From Agarophyton chilense (Eukaryota; Rhodophyta; Florideophyceae; Gracilariales; Gracilariaceae), in NCBI GenBank assembly GCA_030374765.1, contig JARGXX010000095.1, positions 992,001 through 1,056,000 on the forward strand: a stretch of DNA of 64,000 nt, read 5' to 3'. The notes under the pieces are model-generated. The model worked only from the letters and a program-made list of their open reading frames with translations, searched no databases and was not told the origin of the DNA. Shown one piece after another: positions 44,270-56,513 of this stretch. Numbering within the stretch: position 1 is the first letter of the stretch; every line of letters begins with the position of its first letter. A program made the position numbers and the translations under genes.

Positions 44270-46422
44270 GGTTGCAGAGAGTGAGTAGGCGCGAAGTAAA
44301 GTATTAAATTGAAGAAGAAAGGGAAGAAGTGGGAACGGTGGGTGAAAGACAAGGAGTATTAGGAGACGTGGTCTAAGGCGACGGTCTAATGAATGGTTTC
44401 ACAACTGGGTCCCGATAGAAACGGTTGGGTTAAAAGCAATGGAAAAGCCATTCGAAAAGTGAAGAGAAATGGAGAGCGGGGTAGTTTTCTGGGAGGACAT
44501 GGACGAAGCCGAGGATGGAGGAAGAAGGGATGAGACCGAACCAAGGGGAGACGTTTTCAGGGGTTGAGGCTGAAAAGATGGGTACAGGGTGCACTATGTG
44601 GTTTTGTTAGTCTTCCGTGGCCCAACAAAGGGGGATGCAGTTGAAGGCTTCATCGATATTCTCCCGTAGGAGGACTACCTCCAAGAACTGAACGAATTTG
44701 AGTTTGTGGGAGATGTTGAGAGTGTTTGTTGATGAGAGTCGAATGAGGGAGTTGAGTTTGCACATCTAGATTATGGGGGAAAAGGTGGAGCAGGGTTTTC
44801 CGGCGACGATGACGTGTGAGAACTTTGGAGACTTGAAAGGACAGAAGGAAGGAGCGGCGAAGATGCGTTGAATGAATGGGGTGGGGGGATCCTTGAGTTC
44901 GATTTCGTTTTGTGCCGGGCGATAATTTTTCAATGTGGGGATGTATCCATCGACGATATACCCGGACTTAACGACGGTGAGATGGAAGAGACGGATGTCG
45001 AGGTGGTGCTCGTGGAGTGAAAGTGTTTCGAAGGAGAGGTTAATGAAGTAGGGGAGTACAGTGGTTTCTATTTGTGAGAGGGCGGAAATGGTGTCTGTAG
45101 GGAAGAGGTCTTTGAGAGAGGATGAGTTGGAGAGGGGGTTGAGGGGGAGGAGCTTGTGTGTGGTTATGACGTCTGAGAGCGGAATGGATCTACTGTCACG
45201 GACAAAGGCAGGCTGACGGGGTGTGGGAGTAGTTTGGGAGGAGGAGAGGTAAGGGTGAGAGGGGATGGGGTTCCAGTGCTAGAGTGCGTGCGACCAGTCG
45301 ATGGAGCGGATGGTTTTGGATGTGGGCGGTGGATTGTCGCTTGGAGGTGCGGCGGTAATGAGCTTTGAAAAAGATATTGCCTTGTTCGTAGATGCCAGCA
45401 TCGTTGAAGTAGAAGCCGCCGTATCTTCAAATGTCTTGGACAATTTATTCGAGGACGTGGTACTTGAGGATGGACGGGTTGGAGGTGTGGTGAAGGCCGA
45501 GGGTGGTACCTGCCGCGAGTTTGAAGGAGCGAATGTGGTCCTCGAGTGTTGTGAGTGTATCTTCTATCCATTCTGGGACGATGTCATCGCGCATGCTCAC
45601 GAAGAGGAGGTCTGTATATTTTGGGGAACACGGTGGTGATGGGGGTGGTTTGTACTTCGTTGCAACATCTTTCAAACGAAGCGCCGATGAAGAGGAAGAC
45701 CATGTCAAGAGCTCGGTAGTCGTTGGCTTCAAGCATGCCGCGTATTCCTTCTGGATTGAAGAATCCGTTGAGATTATGAGCGCTATCTGAAGTGGAGAAT
45801 TTGATGGGGAGGCCTCGGGCGGGGGAGTGACCTTCGATCGCGCCGAGAATGGAGTTCGAGTGGTTGATTATTTACATGTGGACGGACGTGAAGGAGCGAA
45901 AGGTGTGGGAGAGATGTGGGAGGGGCAAATGGTGGTGAAGAGAGTTTCGGACTTGAGCCTTTCCATGCCTGTGAGTTTGATGAGCTTGGAGATTCCGAAG
46001 TGAAAATGTGGAGGGGTCCAAATGCGAAGAGGCTGTTGGAGGTGAATTCTTGGGAAATGGTGTGGAGGGGGTAGGATTTGATAATGGAGCTCTTTGTTGC
46101 TAGTGATACTGCTTTGGAGGATGTGAGTGCTTCCTCTTTCTTGGTGCGGGCGACTCTTGTTTTTCGGGGGAAAAGCGCCTGTTCGGAGTCATGGAGGAGA
46201 GAGCCGTGCAGCTTCCGATTGTCGGATGTGTGTTAGGGGCTGCGGGAGGGAGCGTTGTGAGAGGGCTCGTGAGAGAGTAAGGGAGAAGACATTAGTGGCA
46301 GGGTCTCTTGGGACGTGTTTCGTGAGAAACGGCGAGGATGTACCTGGCCTCTGGGATGTGTTCGCAGTAGCTTGGGAGGACCGAGTGACATTGGCGAAAG
46401 ACTTTGTAAGCGTCACGGAAAG
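44270..46422 (-). pseudogene. Orphan decayed gene, 3' part (split by element 2)
   Basis: The minus strand reads as protein in pieces separated by shifts and stops. Examples are FRDAYKVFRQCH next to the insertion, SDSAHNLNGFFNPEGIRGML, DIVPEWIEDTLTTLEDHIRS, HEHHLDIRLFHLTVVKSGYI, ELKDPPTPFIQRIFAAP and KLKFVQFLEVVLLRENIDEA. The other end of the gene continues at 57185 beyond the retrotransposon. Together they would make a protein of roughly 1100 residues. No known motif. The plus strand of this interval has only short frames rich in Gly, Val and Glu, typical of a shadow. Confidence 0.45.
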
Positions 46423-47089
46423 TTTAGTATTCTACTATGTCGGGGAATCCGATATGTCGGTTTTTCGCGAAGTCGCGGTTGGAACTCATAAGTGAGTGAT
46501 GTCATCAAACTTGTGACATGAAACGGCACACCGCGTAAGATGCCTAGAGGCAGAATGTCTTAGTGGGACACGTGGTATCACGTGTGGAGTGGTTTGCAAC
46601 GGCGCATGTAGTGGCAATCCACGTGGCTGGTTTTACTACCCTTTGTAGCTAGACGTCCATTAGGGACCATACCCATACAGTGGTTTGGCTAAGTGGCTGA
46701 CCACTGGGTATTATTTATATATTTATTTGGGCACTCACCCTGGCACACAGTATATAGTGTACCAGAGGTGAGCGCCGACTCCAAGTAAAGGAGACAACAT
46801 GGGCATCATGACTATTCTGTTCCTCGCTTAGGATTCCTTAGCCGGAGATCCGGACGAGCTATAATAGATACTCAGCCCCTAACCACTTCACGAGCCGTCT
46901 CGTACCTACATTACATCAACGTTTTACAGTTGCACTGTTAACCCTCGCTGGCGAGTAGTGGCCTTACACCCCACTTCCAGCTCGCTGGTGTTGTAGCTCT
47001 ACCACCCCTTTTCTTTCGCCGCAAACGACCCATCGGCAGTCCGAACGCTGTCGCAGGTGTCTGTTTTCTCCGTTAGAGCGGATAGTACA
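46423..47089 (+). repeat. 5' LTR of element 2
   Basis: 667 bp, direct repeat of 56514-57179. The start reads TTTAGTAT where the 3' copy has TGTAGTAT, so the second base is mutated; the end is TACA. It contains an AT-rich TATA-like stretch (46711-46728) followed by a hairpin (46730-46776). Confidence 0.93.
46730..46776 (+). promoter_or_regulatory. Conserved LTR hairpin
   Basis: GGCACTCACCCTGGCACAC pairs with GTGTACCAGAGGTGAGCGCC across a loop reading AGTATATA. The same structure recurs at 56820-56866 and, with different loop and lower stem, at 29622-29667 and 39893-39938. It lies in the middle of the LTR near TATA-like text, so a role in transcription start, RNA packaging or transcript ending is possible. 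Confidence 0.6.
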
Positions 47090-47091
47090 AG

Positions 47092-47106
47092 TGGTCTCCT
47101 GACTTA
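47092..47106 (+). other. Primer-binding site of element 2
   Basis: TGGTCTCCTGACTTA begins two bases after the 5' LTR. It matches the site of element 1 except at one base, and starts with the TGG expected for pairing with a tRNA 3' CCA. tRNA not identified. Confidence 0.65.
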
Positions 47107-47304
47107 GAACCACTGTGGTCAGCTGCACTGAACAATTCGTTCCTGGAACGTGGAATCGATATCGATACTTGGAAGAAGTGGAACCACTACAGTTATTGTT
47201 TATCCAACCACCTCCGGCAATTGCGAAATACATCGTGGTTGAACACGTGGTCGAGAAGTCGGAGACACCATTTAGTTCGCACCTGGACTCAGGTTTGGTC
47301 TAGG

Positions 47305-49459
47305 ATGCCGAAGACCCGAAGCCAGTCGAGTACTGGTCGCCCCGGTCATGCGGGACCACCCCCGAAACCGAGGCTCGCCTCATCTGTTGAAGCCGGAGAG
47401 CGGCTGTATCGTCAAGCGATGTCGCGCTCACGCTCGGTAAATGATGAACGAGATCTCTCGGATGTATCGGCCCCTGTGGCAGCGGCAGTAACGCCCACCA
47501 CAGAAGCCGTAGTTGACCCTGAGGTCGTCGGACCTCAAGAAGAGGATGATTTGCGCACGGAAGGGCGTCGTCTTAAGTCTGAGTCAAGCGCTTCGCGTGT
47601 GCGCATGGTTGCGTTGGAATAGCAGATCGCTGCTCTTATCGCTGATGTCGAACAATTAAGCAGTGCGCATCAAGCACTCGTTCGTCAAGACGATGTGAAG
47701 CAGGTCTCTCCATCACTGAACACACCGCGTGAGGATTTGAACCATCTACTGGAGAGGTACGGGAATACGCCCGATGCGCTACCCGGCTTAACTGTGGATG
47801 TAGAGGAAGTCCTCACTCGAGTTAACCCTCGATTAGAACGCCTGGAGGCAGCAGTTCATGCGCAGACTGCTGCTAAACCAGTCGTGCTGGAAGAGGAAGG
47901 AGCTCCTTTGAAGGAAACTCATTCGACGAAGTGGAAGTCACGACGTAAGAAGTGGAAGTCCGCACGTGACTCGAGTCATGAATCGTCAAGTACGGAGGAC
48001 TTCAGTTGCAGTACTGATGATTCTGATGATTCAGATACGTCAGATGACGACGACAGTGATGATGGTCGTCGAAGGTCCCGATCTCGGAATAAGAACACGT
48101 CTTCGTGGTAAGTGAGAAAAAAAGGCTCACCTTACAGAGGATTGATGGTCCTCCCATGCACGAATCCGCTTTAACGGAAGGTCCTGAATTAGAGGTACTA
48201 CGGTCTGAAGGTGAAGAGCAAGAAGCGCTCAGGACGCGAAACCTCGAAGGTGAAGGATCACATCAAACGATTGAAGATCGGCCTTAATGATTTAACATTT
48301 GATGGGAAAGCCCCCATTCTATTTATCGAGTTTCTCACTCGATTTGTTGCCGAAGAAGACACTCTAGAGATGAGTGAATTACAGGCATTTGTGTCTTTAC
48401 CACACTTCCTGAAGGGTTTTGCTTTAGAGCAATATCGTTCCGTATGCAGATCAGTGACAGCCGATGAAGGCGTCGTTACCTCATGGCCAGAGGCGGTGCA
48501 GTATTTGCTGCGCAGTTACGCAACTTCAAACGCGATACGTCAGGCGATCCTGGACCTAAGGGATGTGACCCAAAAGCCTGAGTAGGGCGAAGCTGAGTAC
48601 AGCTCAAGGCTTAGCAAAGCTTCAGTCCACTGTGGAAACGTCCACTCGAAGGAGGACAAGACTACCTTGTACATCGACGGGCTGGACCCGAGCATCAAGT
48701 CGTTGGTAGCTCCATATCGAGAGAAGAATGGAATAGTCTCCTTTTTTGGAGTTACTTCAGTTTGCGAAAGCTGAAGGAGACGCGGCCAGAGCGCGTGGTA
48801 GCCCCCGTCGTTAAGTGGCTTTTGGAACCTCAATGGGTAAGGAGAAGGTCTCCCCCAGAGTTAATCAGCGCAGCAAACTGCTACATCTGGAATCTCCGGT
48901 TGACTCGCAAGATTCGTCGTTGGCTCCCAAAAGGAGTGACTCGCATGAGGAGGCGGTCCATTTAATGGAATATACGGACTCTTCTGTACCTACAGTGGAT
49001 CTCCCATACTCGGAGTCTCAGGACAAGGAAGCCCTAATGGCTATGGAGGGCCGTCGCCCTATGTACCGTCCCTACACGGTGCCACCACAATGAGGTTTTA
49101 AGAACGGGAAACCCGGATGGGTGGATACTCGCACGGCATACCGTTCACAATCTATGTTGACCAACCGTCGTGAGGGTTTGATCTGTTATTCATGTTATGG
49201 AAAACACCATTTGAGTGCAGAATGCACGCTTCCTGCAAAGGATCTGAGTCGTATCATGACGAATTATGAAGCACTCTCGGAAGAGGAAAGGAGCCGCATA
49301 CCGGCGGGCATGTATTGGAAAGCCAAAAGTTGGGTTTTTCAGACACCAATGCGCCGGACGGACAAGCCGGTTGCTCAGAATGCTGAAGTGTTACAACCCG
49401 GAACCCCGGTAGGAAGAGGCGTCTTTGAGGCGAATAATCCGGTGCAACCGGAAAACTAA
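47305..49459 (+). pseudogene. Gag of element 2
   Basis: Starts at the ATG at 47305 (MPKTRSQSS). RLASSVEAGERLYRQAMSRSRSV matches element 1. A coiled-coil stretch, then Ser/Asp-rich and Arg/Ser-rich runs, precede the gag helical domain (SWPEAVQYLLRSYATSNAIRQA, 48480-48550). A canonical CCHC zinc knuckle, CYSCYGKHHLSAEC, lies at 49184-49225. Stops at 47620-47622 and 48109-48111 and shifts near 48110 and 48600-48760 break the frame. The zinc knuckle binds the element's RNA during particle assembly (family knowledge). Confidence 0.85.
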
Positions 49460-49500
49460 GCGAGGGAGCCCCTAGGGGGTCGGCACGAGTCGATCCCGTA

Positions 49501-52500
49501 GTGCTGACCAGGAAGAGCTCGCCTCCCTGCTCCCGCGCTTGGAAGCCCAAGATTCTCTTGAGGCCTCCCAAATTTCCGCCGTACGGAATCAATCCGCCCG
49601 ACGGAAAGCGAGTACAGTTTGACTGTGAGTTACATCGTCCTTGGAGACGTTATACTCGTCCGTCAAAACGAGAAAGTTACCTCATGGTAATGTCTAAAAG
49701 AAACTGTAAGGTCTATGCCGACATCGGCTCTGACAGGAATCTGTTATCTCGTCGATTGACTATCCTGGATACAGGTGCTGGTCCGAACTTTACACGGGAA
49801 TTGGAGCTTGCTCCTGCTGACTTAGAACGTATTCGATATGGTCCTTCACCGGACATCCGGGATGCCAACAAAAATGCTGTGAAGACACTGGGAACAGTTC
49901 GACTCGTGGTGCGTTTGGGACGCTTTGTAGTCCTAGTCGACTTCATCGTCTGTAAGACGTTAGCTGCACCAGTGGTATTAGGATGTGATTATTGCGACAG
50001 GTTTGTCGAAACAATTCGCCCGCGAAGAAAACTAGTGGAACTAGATGATGGATCAATGGTACCAATTGTTCGCAAGCCAATGCGTCATTGCCACGAAGCA
50101 CCTCCACTTCCACCATCTATGGAATAAGGGAAATCCCGAGGACGTGTCTCGCCGAGGATTCGAGTAGCGAAGAGTGCCATGTTGAAGGCGCAAACCCAAA
50201 CGTCGGTTCAAGTAAGAACAGAACCACACGGACTCGTGATAATTCAACCAAATACTCGGATGTACGAATCCCATGGATTGCTAGTCGCTAACGGCATTGT
50301 TCAGGTTGATCCTGGTGGCCCCTTTTGGATACTAATGAGTAACTTCACCGATAACGATTATCAGATAAAGAAGAATCAGGTTGTTGCAACAGCTTTGCCT
50401 CATCCCACAGTGGTGGTCCTTACTCATATTTCTACTGCAGAAGTATTGGGATTAACACATGTCGGTGACACAGACGAAGAACTGCAAACTCCGTCTGGAG
50501 ATCAATTGCAAATGGCGAAGGATCCAGAGAGCCTGGTCAATGAGCTAGACTTAGCACATGTGTCGGAACACTACAGAACGAAGATCAGGTCTATGCTGAA
50601 GAATTATACATCCATGTGGAGTGGAAAACTAGGAGAGATCTCCGCTACGGAACACAACATTGATTTGTTCCCAGGGTCACGACCCATCTCCCAACCACCC
50701 TACAGAGCGGGACCGCGAACTCGTCATATCGAGGAGGAGAATGTCAGCAAAATGCTGGAAGAAGGAGTAATCGAAGCAGCTCAATCTTCTTGGGCCTCAC
50801 CAGTGGCGCTGGTTCCAAAACCTGATGGTTCTTTACGATTCTGTATCTATTATCGAAAACTGAACGCAGTTACAGTTCGGGATACATACCCGTTGCCTCG
50901 ACTGGACGAATGTATTGACAGCTTAGGAGAAGCGAACGTGTTCACCACTTTGGACGCCAACTCTGGCTATTAGCAGGTGCCTGTAGCGGAAGAAGACCAA
51001 GATAAAACTGCATTTGCGTGTCACGCCGGTCTCTACCACTTCAAAAGGATGCCCTTTGGCTTAACGAATGCACCGGCTACTTTGCAGCGTAGTCTGGACA
51101 TCTTGCTCTCAAGATACAAGTGGAAGACTTGTGTAGTCTATTTGGACGATGTGATCATCTTTTCCTAGGATGTGGAAAGCCATTTACGGCATTTCGAGGA
51201 GATCCTCAAAGCACTACAGAGCGCAGGTATCACCTTGAAGTTCATGAAATTCGAATGGTTCGCTGGCACCGTCCGGTACTTAGGACATGTGATCAAGCCA
51301 GGACAGCTTGCCATTCAAGAGGCACAAACAGCGGCTCTCCCCGAAGTACAACCTCCGTCGACGCAGAAGCAATTGCGTTCTTTCCTTGGCTTGTGCAACG
51401 TCTACCGACGATTCGTGCCACGATACTCGCATATAGCGGCACCGCTCAACGCAAAGCTGCGTAAAGTACAAACAGTACAGCTGGAACAATTGAGACAAGC
51501 TGAAGCGGAAGCGTTCGACACGCTGAAGACAAAGATTATTACAGCCCCAGTCTCGCCGCTGCCCATCCCCAACCTGCCATACTCAGTGGATACCGACTCT
51601 AGCGAGTACCAAGTAGGATGTGCCCTTTTTCAAACACACCCTGATGGTGAACGCAAACCCATTGGTTACTGGTCAAGATCGCTGAACGCAGCTGAGAAGA
51701 AGTATTCAGTTTCAGAAAAGGAATGCCTTGCAGTCGTTTGGGCTCTAACCACATTGCGACCGTATCTCCAAGGAGAAAGTTTTACCGTCACCACGGATCA
51801 TTCGTCTCTACGATATTTACTGTCCAGTACAGACCCGTCTGGTCGTCTCACACGATGGCGCTTACGCCTTTCTGAATTCGAGTTCGAAGTGAATTATAAG
51901 AAAGGATTGGCCAATGTCCAAGCTGACGCGCTACCGCGACTCAAAACACTGGGCGAAACCCTAGGCGAAATCGATGAAGAGATACCTTGCTTCTACATGG
52001 AGACCTATTCACCATCTTGTCAAGAAGAGGAACACGAGACCCTTGATGATTATTCGGATGCAGACCCGTTCCTTGCAATAGCAGACACTGACCCTTCAGT
52101 TCAACTCGAGCGAATCTCGTGCACTGAGCTCCTCAATGAGCAACACGCCGATACGTTTTGTGCGTCGATACGCTCTTGTCTTCACGGGGGGAGGAGCTCC
52201 CCTTTTCACTCGATTAACGAGGAATACTGTTAAAACATGTCGAAAAGCATGATCAAATCGTTATTCCACACGTCTTGAAGAGTCGAGTACTCCATCTGGC
52301 ACACTACAGCAGGGTGTCTGGTCATCCAGGAGGAACAAAGTTGTTCATGACTCTAAGAAGAGATTTTTACTGGCCTACTTTGGCAATGGACTGCCGTGCT
52401 ACATTGAGGCTGTGTACAACATGTGCGAAGAATCGCGTGAAGCTTTACAGGAAGCGGAAACCGATGACCTTATTCCCGGCCAGAGCGCCTTTCCAATAGG

Positions 52501-52862
52501 TCAGTATCGACATCCTAGGGGAATTGATTCGCTCAAGGCGAGGTTATCACTACCTATTGGTAATCACCGACCGCTGCTCGAAGCTAGTGCGGACTGTGCC
52601 GCTGAAGCGGATAACCGCAACCGTAATCGCACAGGCGTTTATCAAACATTGGGTATTTATATACGGACCACCAGAAGTTCTGTTATCAGATAATGGGAAG
52701 CAATTAGTTGCGAAGTTCTTTCAGAATGTTTGCCGAATTATGGGCATTCGAACCGTGTTTACCACGACCTATCATCCGCAATGCAACTTCCAGGTGGAGC
52801 GTTTCAACCGCACGCTGATAGCAGCACTACGACACTACATCGCGGACCACCCGAAAGAATGA
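49501..52862 (+). pseudogene. Pol of element 2: protease, RT, RNase H, integrase
   Basis: The protease motif DTGAG is intact at 49768-49782. RT: VPKPDGSLRFCIYYRKLN, then TLDANSGY followed by a TAG stop at 50971-50973, GLTNAPATLQRSLD, and YLDD at 51139-51150, followed by another stop at 51166-51168. RNase H: VDTDSSEYQVGCALF, EKECLAVVWAL and TTDHSSLRYLL. Integrase: zinc-binding HPGGTK, FYWPT and CTTC (52275-52499, after a frameshift), then LLVITDRCSKLV, LLSDNGKQLVAKFF and VERFNRT (52524-52862) with the D,D-35-E spacing pattern. All domains are in gypsy order (integrase last). Compared with element 1, the catalytic residues are better kept. Confidence 0.9.
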
Positions 52863-52904
52863 GACATGTTTAAAGATACTCTGTGATACGCATACAACAC
52901 GCAA

Positions 52905-54277
52905 GTGCATACCTCTACAAATACGGCACCGTTCGACCTCGTGCTATCACGTAATCCTCCGACTCTACCGGTTGCGCTCGACAACGAGACCAAATTGGAC
53001 GCGCCGACCCCGGCTAAGTACCATCTGAAACGGAGGAATGACCTGAAGGCCAGAGCGGAAGAAGCCGCTAAAGAGTTAACGAAGACGCAAGCTCGCTATA
53101 AGCGAAACTATGACGCCAGAAGGCGAAGATGAAATCCGGCAATCCGAGTAAGATGTCACGTATTCGTGCGAGTCGAAAGACCTGACAAACAGGGAGAATC
53201 GCGTCATAAGTTGTTGCCGATAGCGGCTAGACCCTTCAAAGTGGTGGACCTTGATGAAGACATAGTGGTCATCAAGACAGGTGAGGACGTTGAACGTGTA
53301 TCGCGCGATCGCGTTGAAGTCGCGCCTGACCCGCAAGTGGAAGTCCAGGTATCTGGTAGAACTAAGGAGGCAAGTGCGACGGAACGTCAACGCAAAAACC
53401 CAAGTGACTCTGGGGAGAGTGAACCGCCACCAATGGCTCGAGCGGAGGAGAAAGCTCCTGATCTCCCACCGCCGGCGGTTGCGTACGCCAATCACGGACA
53501 GCTTCCGAAATATCGGGATAAGCCCCGTGGAACGCGCACACTCGTAAGTACAGAAATGGAACCTGAAAGCAAGAAAGATGTTTTGGAATTTGGCCCAAGG
53601 ACTTGGAAACGAGTGCACGCGAAAACACACCGTTGCCGTTTCAGGCTGAACCGTCAGGTGAAGCGGCAATCGCTGTTCCGCCGATATCGGCTCCCATCCC
53701 TCGTGGGCAGGAAGAAGAAGAGGTATCGCCTCCTGTCGTGGTGCAAGCACCATCGTCCACCGAACAGCGGTCAGAATCGGATAAACCGAAGGAAGTTCAT
53801 CCACAAATGGAATTGAGAAGTAGAAAGAAGTACGCTTCTATGGAACCTGGAAAACAGGATAGCTCTTTATCTGAGAAAGGTTATCAAGGAATGAGTACAC
53901 TGCCCCTGCGGCCAGAACGACAGTTAGTCGACGAGCGAACGCTTAGCGACGCTGAGACTGCTAACACAGAGACGCTGGGGTCAGCCCTAAGGCATTTCAA
54001 ACCTGTTACCAGGAGTCTCGCGCCAACAGAGAAAGCATTGGGAAACGCCCAGGAATATGTTATGGATCGCATATGTGAGCATGGTGAGCATGAAGATATT
54101 AGAGAATTACTGTATCGAGTCCGTCGGTACGGTTTTCTTCCGGAAGCGGATACGTGGGAACCTATAGCTCATATCCCCCGTTCGCAGCTCGTGCGATATC
54201 ATCGATGCATGCTATTACCACTCCCCAGGGAGATGGACTCCTCGATAGTCAGGCTCATGGGCACATCCCATTTCTAA
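52905..54277 (+). pseudogene. Pol tail with chromodomain-like end, element 2
   Basis: After integrase come TAPFDLVLSRNPP and a basic stretch, a GPY/F-like segment, a variable Pro/Glu/Lys-rich linker, and finally QEYVMDRICEHG, LLYRVRRYGFLPEADTWEPIAHIP (about 54050-54180), a chromodomain-like module. The usual aromatic cage is partly altered (RVRRYG where many have VKWKG). One frameshift occurs near 53600. The tail converges on the antisense gene. Confidence 0.78.
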
Positions 54278-54380
54278 GTATGGGCTACAAAGGTAGTAAA
54301 AACTCGAAAGGCGAGAAGAGATGAAGAAATCATAAACAGGAAACGTGAAGAACCGCAAGCAGAGGACATTTACTCTTTAC

Positions 54381-54560
54381 CACCTAGGACAAACTCGAGA
54401 AGCGAGAGGAAGGATTGAAGAACTCGAGAAGCTAGGAGAAGGATTGAAGAACTCGAGAAGCGAGAAGAAGGATTGAAGAACTCGAGAAGCGAGAAGAAGG
54501 ATTGAAGAACTCGAGAAGCGAAAAGAAGAAGTTAAGAACTCGAGAAGCGAGAAGAGATGA
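54381..54560 (+). repeat. Tandem repeat (29-bp unit), element 2
   Basis: About six copies of a unit like GAAGAACTCGAGAAGCGAGAAGAAGGATT sit between the 3' ends of the pol tail and the antisense gene. The reverse-complement motif occupies the same place in element 1. Confidence 0.88.
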
Positions 54561-54665
54561 AGACTAGAAGATAAGAAGGGAACGTGAAGACACGAAGTCA
54601 CCAGAGTTTTATTCATATCAAGATACCACCGCAAGGGTGTTGACTAGAAGTCTTTTCTAGGATCA

Positions 54666-56489
54666 TCAAAGAGACGTGCGAGCACGCAGGTTCGCAAGAA
54701 GCTGTGCGCGATCACCCTCAACTTGGTCCACGGGAAAGCCCACGTCTAAGAGGAACTGCCTTAGCGGATCCAAGCCTGGGTCTTCGACCAGCACTGCAAT
54801 CGGTTGTTGGGTAAACCCATGAAAGTTCCCTTGAGCAACTCCCGCCGCTTCGGATTGATCGACGGAAGTCGCTACGCCTGCCAGCTCTGGCCCGTCCTCG
54901 TAACCGAGTTCAGCCTCAGCTCCCGGCGCTTCCTCATACGGTTCCTCTCCGTTCTCGGATGGAGTACCATCGTACACGTATCCAGTAATCTGGTTCGGTG
55001 GCATGTCACGCGGGTTCTCCCGAAGAAAGCGAGCCTGCTCGGAGGTGATCAACTGCGTCCAGGGGTCGTACCAAACGAAATCTCCAGCACTTTCTGTTCG
55101 TCCAGGAGAATGGTCGTGGTGTCTTGCACGGGTTCCGCGAGCGGATTGATCAGCTGCCACTCCACACCAATCGACACTGTCGATCAAATCCACAAGATGG
55201 AAGAAATCGGCATGGTTTGCACGGGATCCCAGGGCAAGGGAAATATCGAGTTCTCTCGCATACTTTTGCGCTGTGGGCGACATGTACCAAACTCTAAAGG
55301 TATCATAAGCATCCCACAGGAGGAAGACGGCCATCTTGGCGATAACCTCGGTATAAACCACCGTCTAATATCCCGAAAACGGGTCGTTAACCAACGCGAA
55401 CCCGATGTAGGAGATCGCCGGTGGGACCTCCACAGGGCAACCACGAGGACTCTCGATCACCGCCCAATGCTCCAGAATACCGATGAGGCGCCCGAAGCGC
55501 GCGTTCCACCGGATGCGATCAATATCGATAATTTGATACAACACCAAATAGCCCAAACGTGATAAAGTACGACGTTCTCAACGGGGATAATCCCAATAGG
55601 GAATGTCACGCTTTCGAAGGAAGCGTAATTCCGCACGGAGAAGAGGTTGATGAAAGCAGAGAGCTGCATCACGCACACTGCGCACACCGCGCCAACCGCT
55701 AACATCGACTTCAACGAGTGTCTCGATATACGAGTAATTTTCACCGTTGGTACGGGCTTTCCAGGTATCTAGTTTCCAGTCCTGCGGGAGGAGAACCGTA
55801 CTGATGAATCGGTGAAGACGCTGGTAAATCAGCTTGGTGAACCGCGTATGGGCTTCGGATAAGGTTTCCGTTGAATACCGCGCAATCGCGTTGTCTGGCA
55901 AAGCAATATGGCTCGCCCAGTCGTCGCTATAAATCGCGTGTTCCGGAATACTTTCAGGGAAGTACCCACCGTGTACATACTGTTGTATCAACGCGTCATC
56001 GCAGATAGCAACTGGATCAAAGCAGGGCGCTTGCGCGAAAAGTTCAACGTTGTCGAGAGAATCTCGTCCATAGAAATCCGCAGGGTGCGGGTAGCTCCGC
56101 TGAGCACGAAGAGAAGGAGCTCGAACCACACCCACAGAGGCGGCGTAAGCCGCGTTCGGCATCGGAGCCACGGTTGGCTGAGGTAACGGTACCGACCGGA
56201 ATCCGGTGTACGGTGTGGGGAACGAACGGTATGGACCGAATTGAGCACTAGGCTGCGACGCAGAACCAGCAGTGTTGGACGGAGCCCCAGAAGGCACATC
56301 CTCAGAGGAGGGCTGAAACGGGTTAGACCCGGCGTTCGGATCCGTCGCGAAAGATCGAGCTAAAGAGCGGTGAGGAACAGAATGCAGTTGAGAACTGTAA
56401 GAGTTGGTCGGGCGGCGAGGAATTCGTGATGACGATGAATACCCGGAACACCGGTCTGACTGCGTATAATCGCTTCTTGCGTCCCCCAT
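54666..56489 (-). pseudogene. Antisense gene of gypsy element 2 (unknown family)
   Basis: 608 codons in one continuous minus-strand frame, from an ATG at 56489 to a stop at 54666, with only two internal nonsense codons: a TGA at 55578-55580 where element 1 has TGG, and a TAG at 55362-55364 where element 1 has TGG. It has no frameshift. Conversely, the three stops of element 1 correspond to Tyr, Tyr and Trp codons here. The N-terminal 90 residues are Ser/Pro/Gln-rich and diverge from element 1; the rest aligns throughout (AQRSYPHP, ALPDNAIARY, TRFTKLIYQRLHRFIS, NDPFSGY, DHSPGRT, AGDFVWY, PLRQFLLD). The C-terminal part is acidic (YEEAPGAEAELGYEDGPEL). No known domain is visible to me. Position suggests expression from the 3' LTR or an internal promoter. 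Confidence 0.78.
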
Positions 56490-56500
56490 GGTTCGCGCTT

Positions 56501-56513
56501 GACAAGGGGGGTA
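56501..56513 (+). other. Polypurine tract of element 2
   Basis: GACAAGGGGGGTA directly precedes the 3' LTR, as expected for the primer of plus-strand DNA synthesis. Element 1 has a weaker equivalent (AGGTGGGATG on the minus strand before 30003). Confidence 0.7.
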
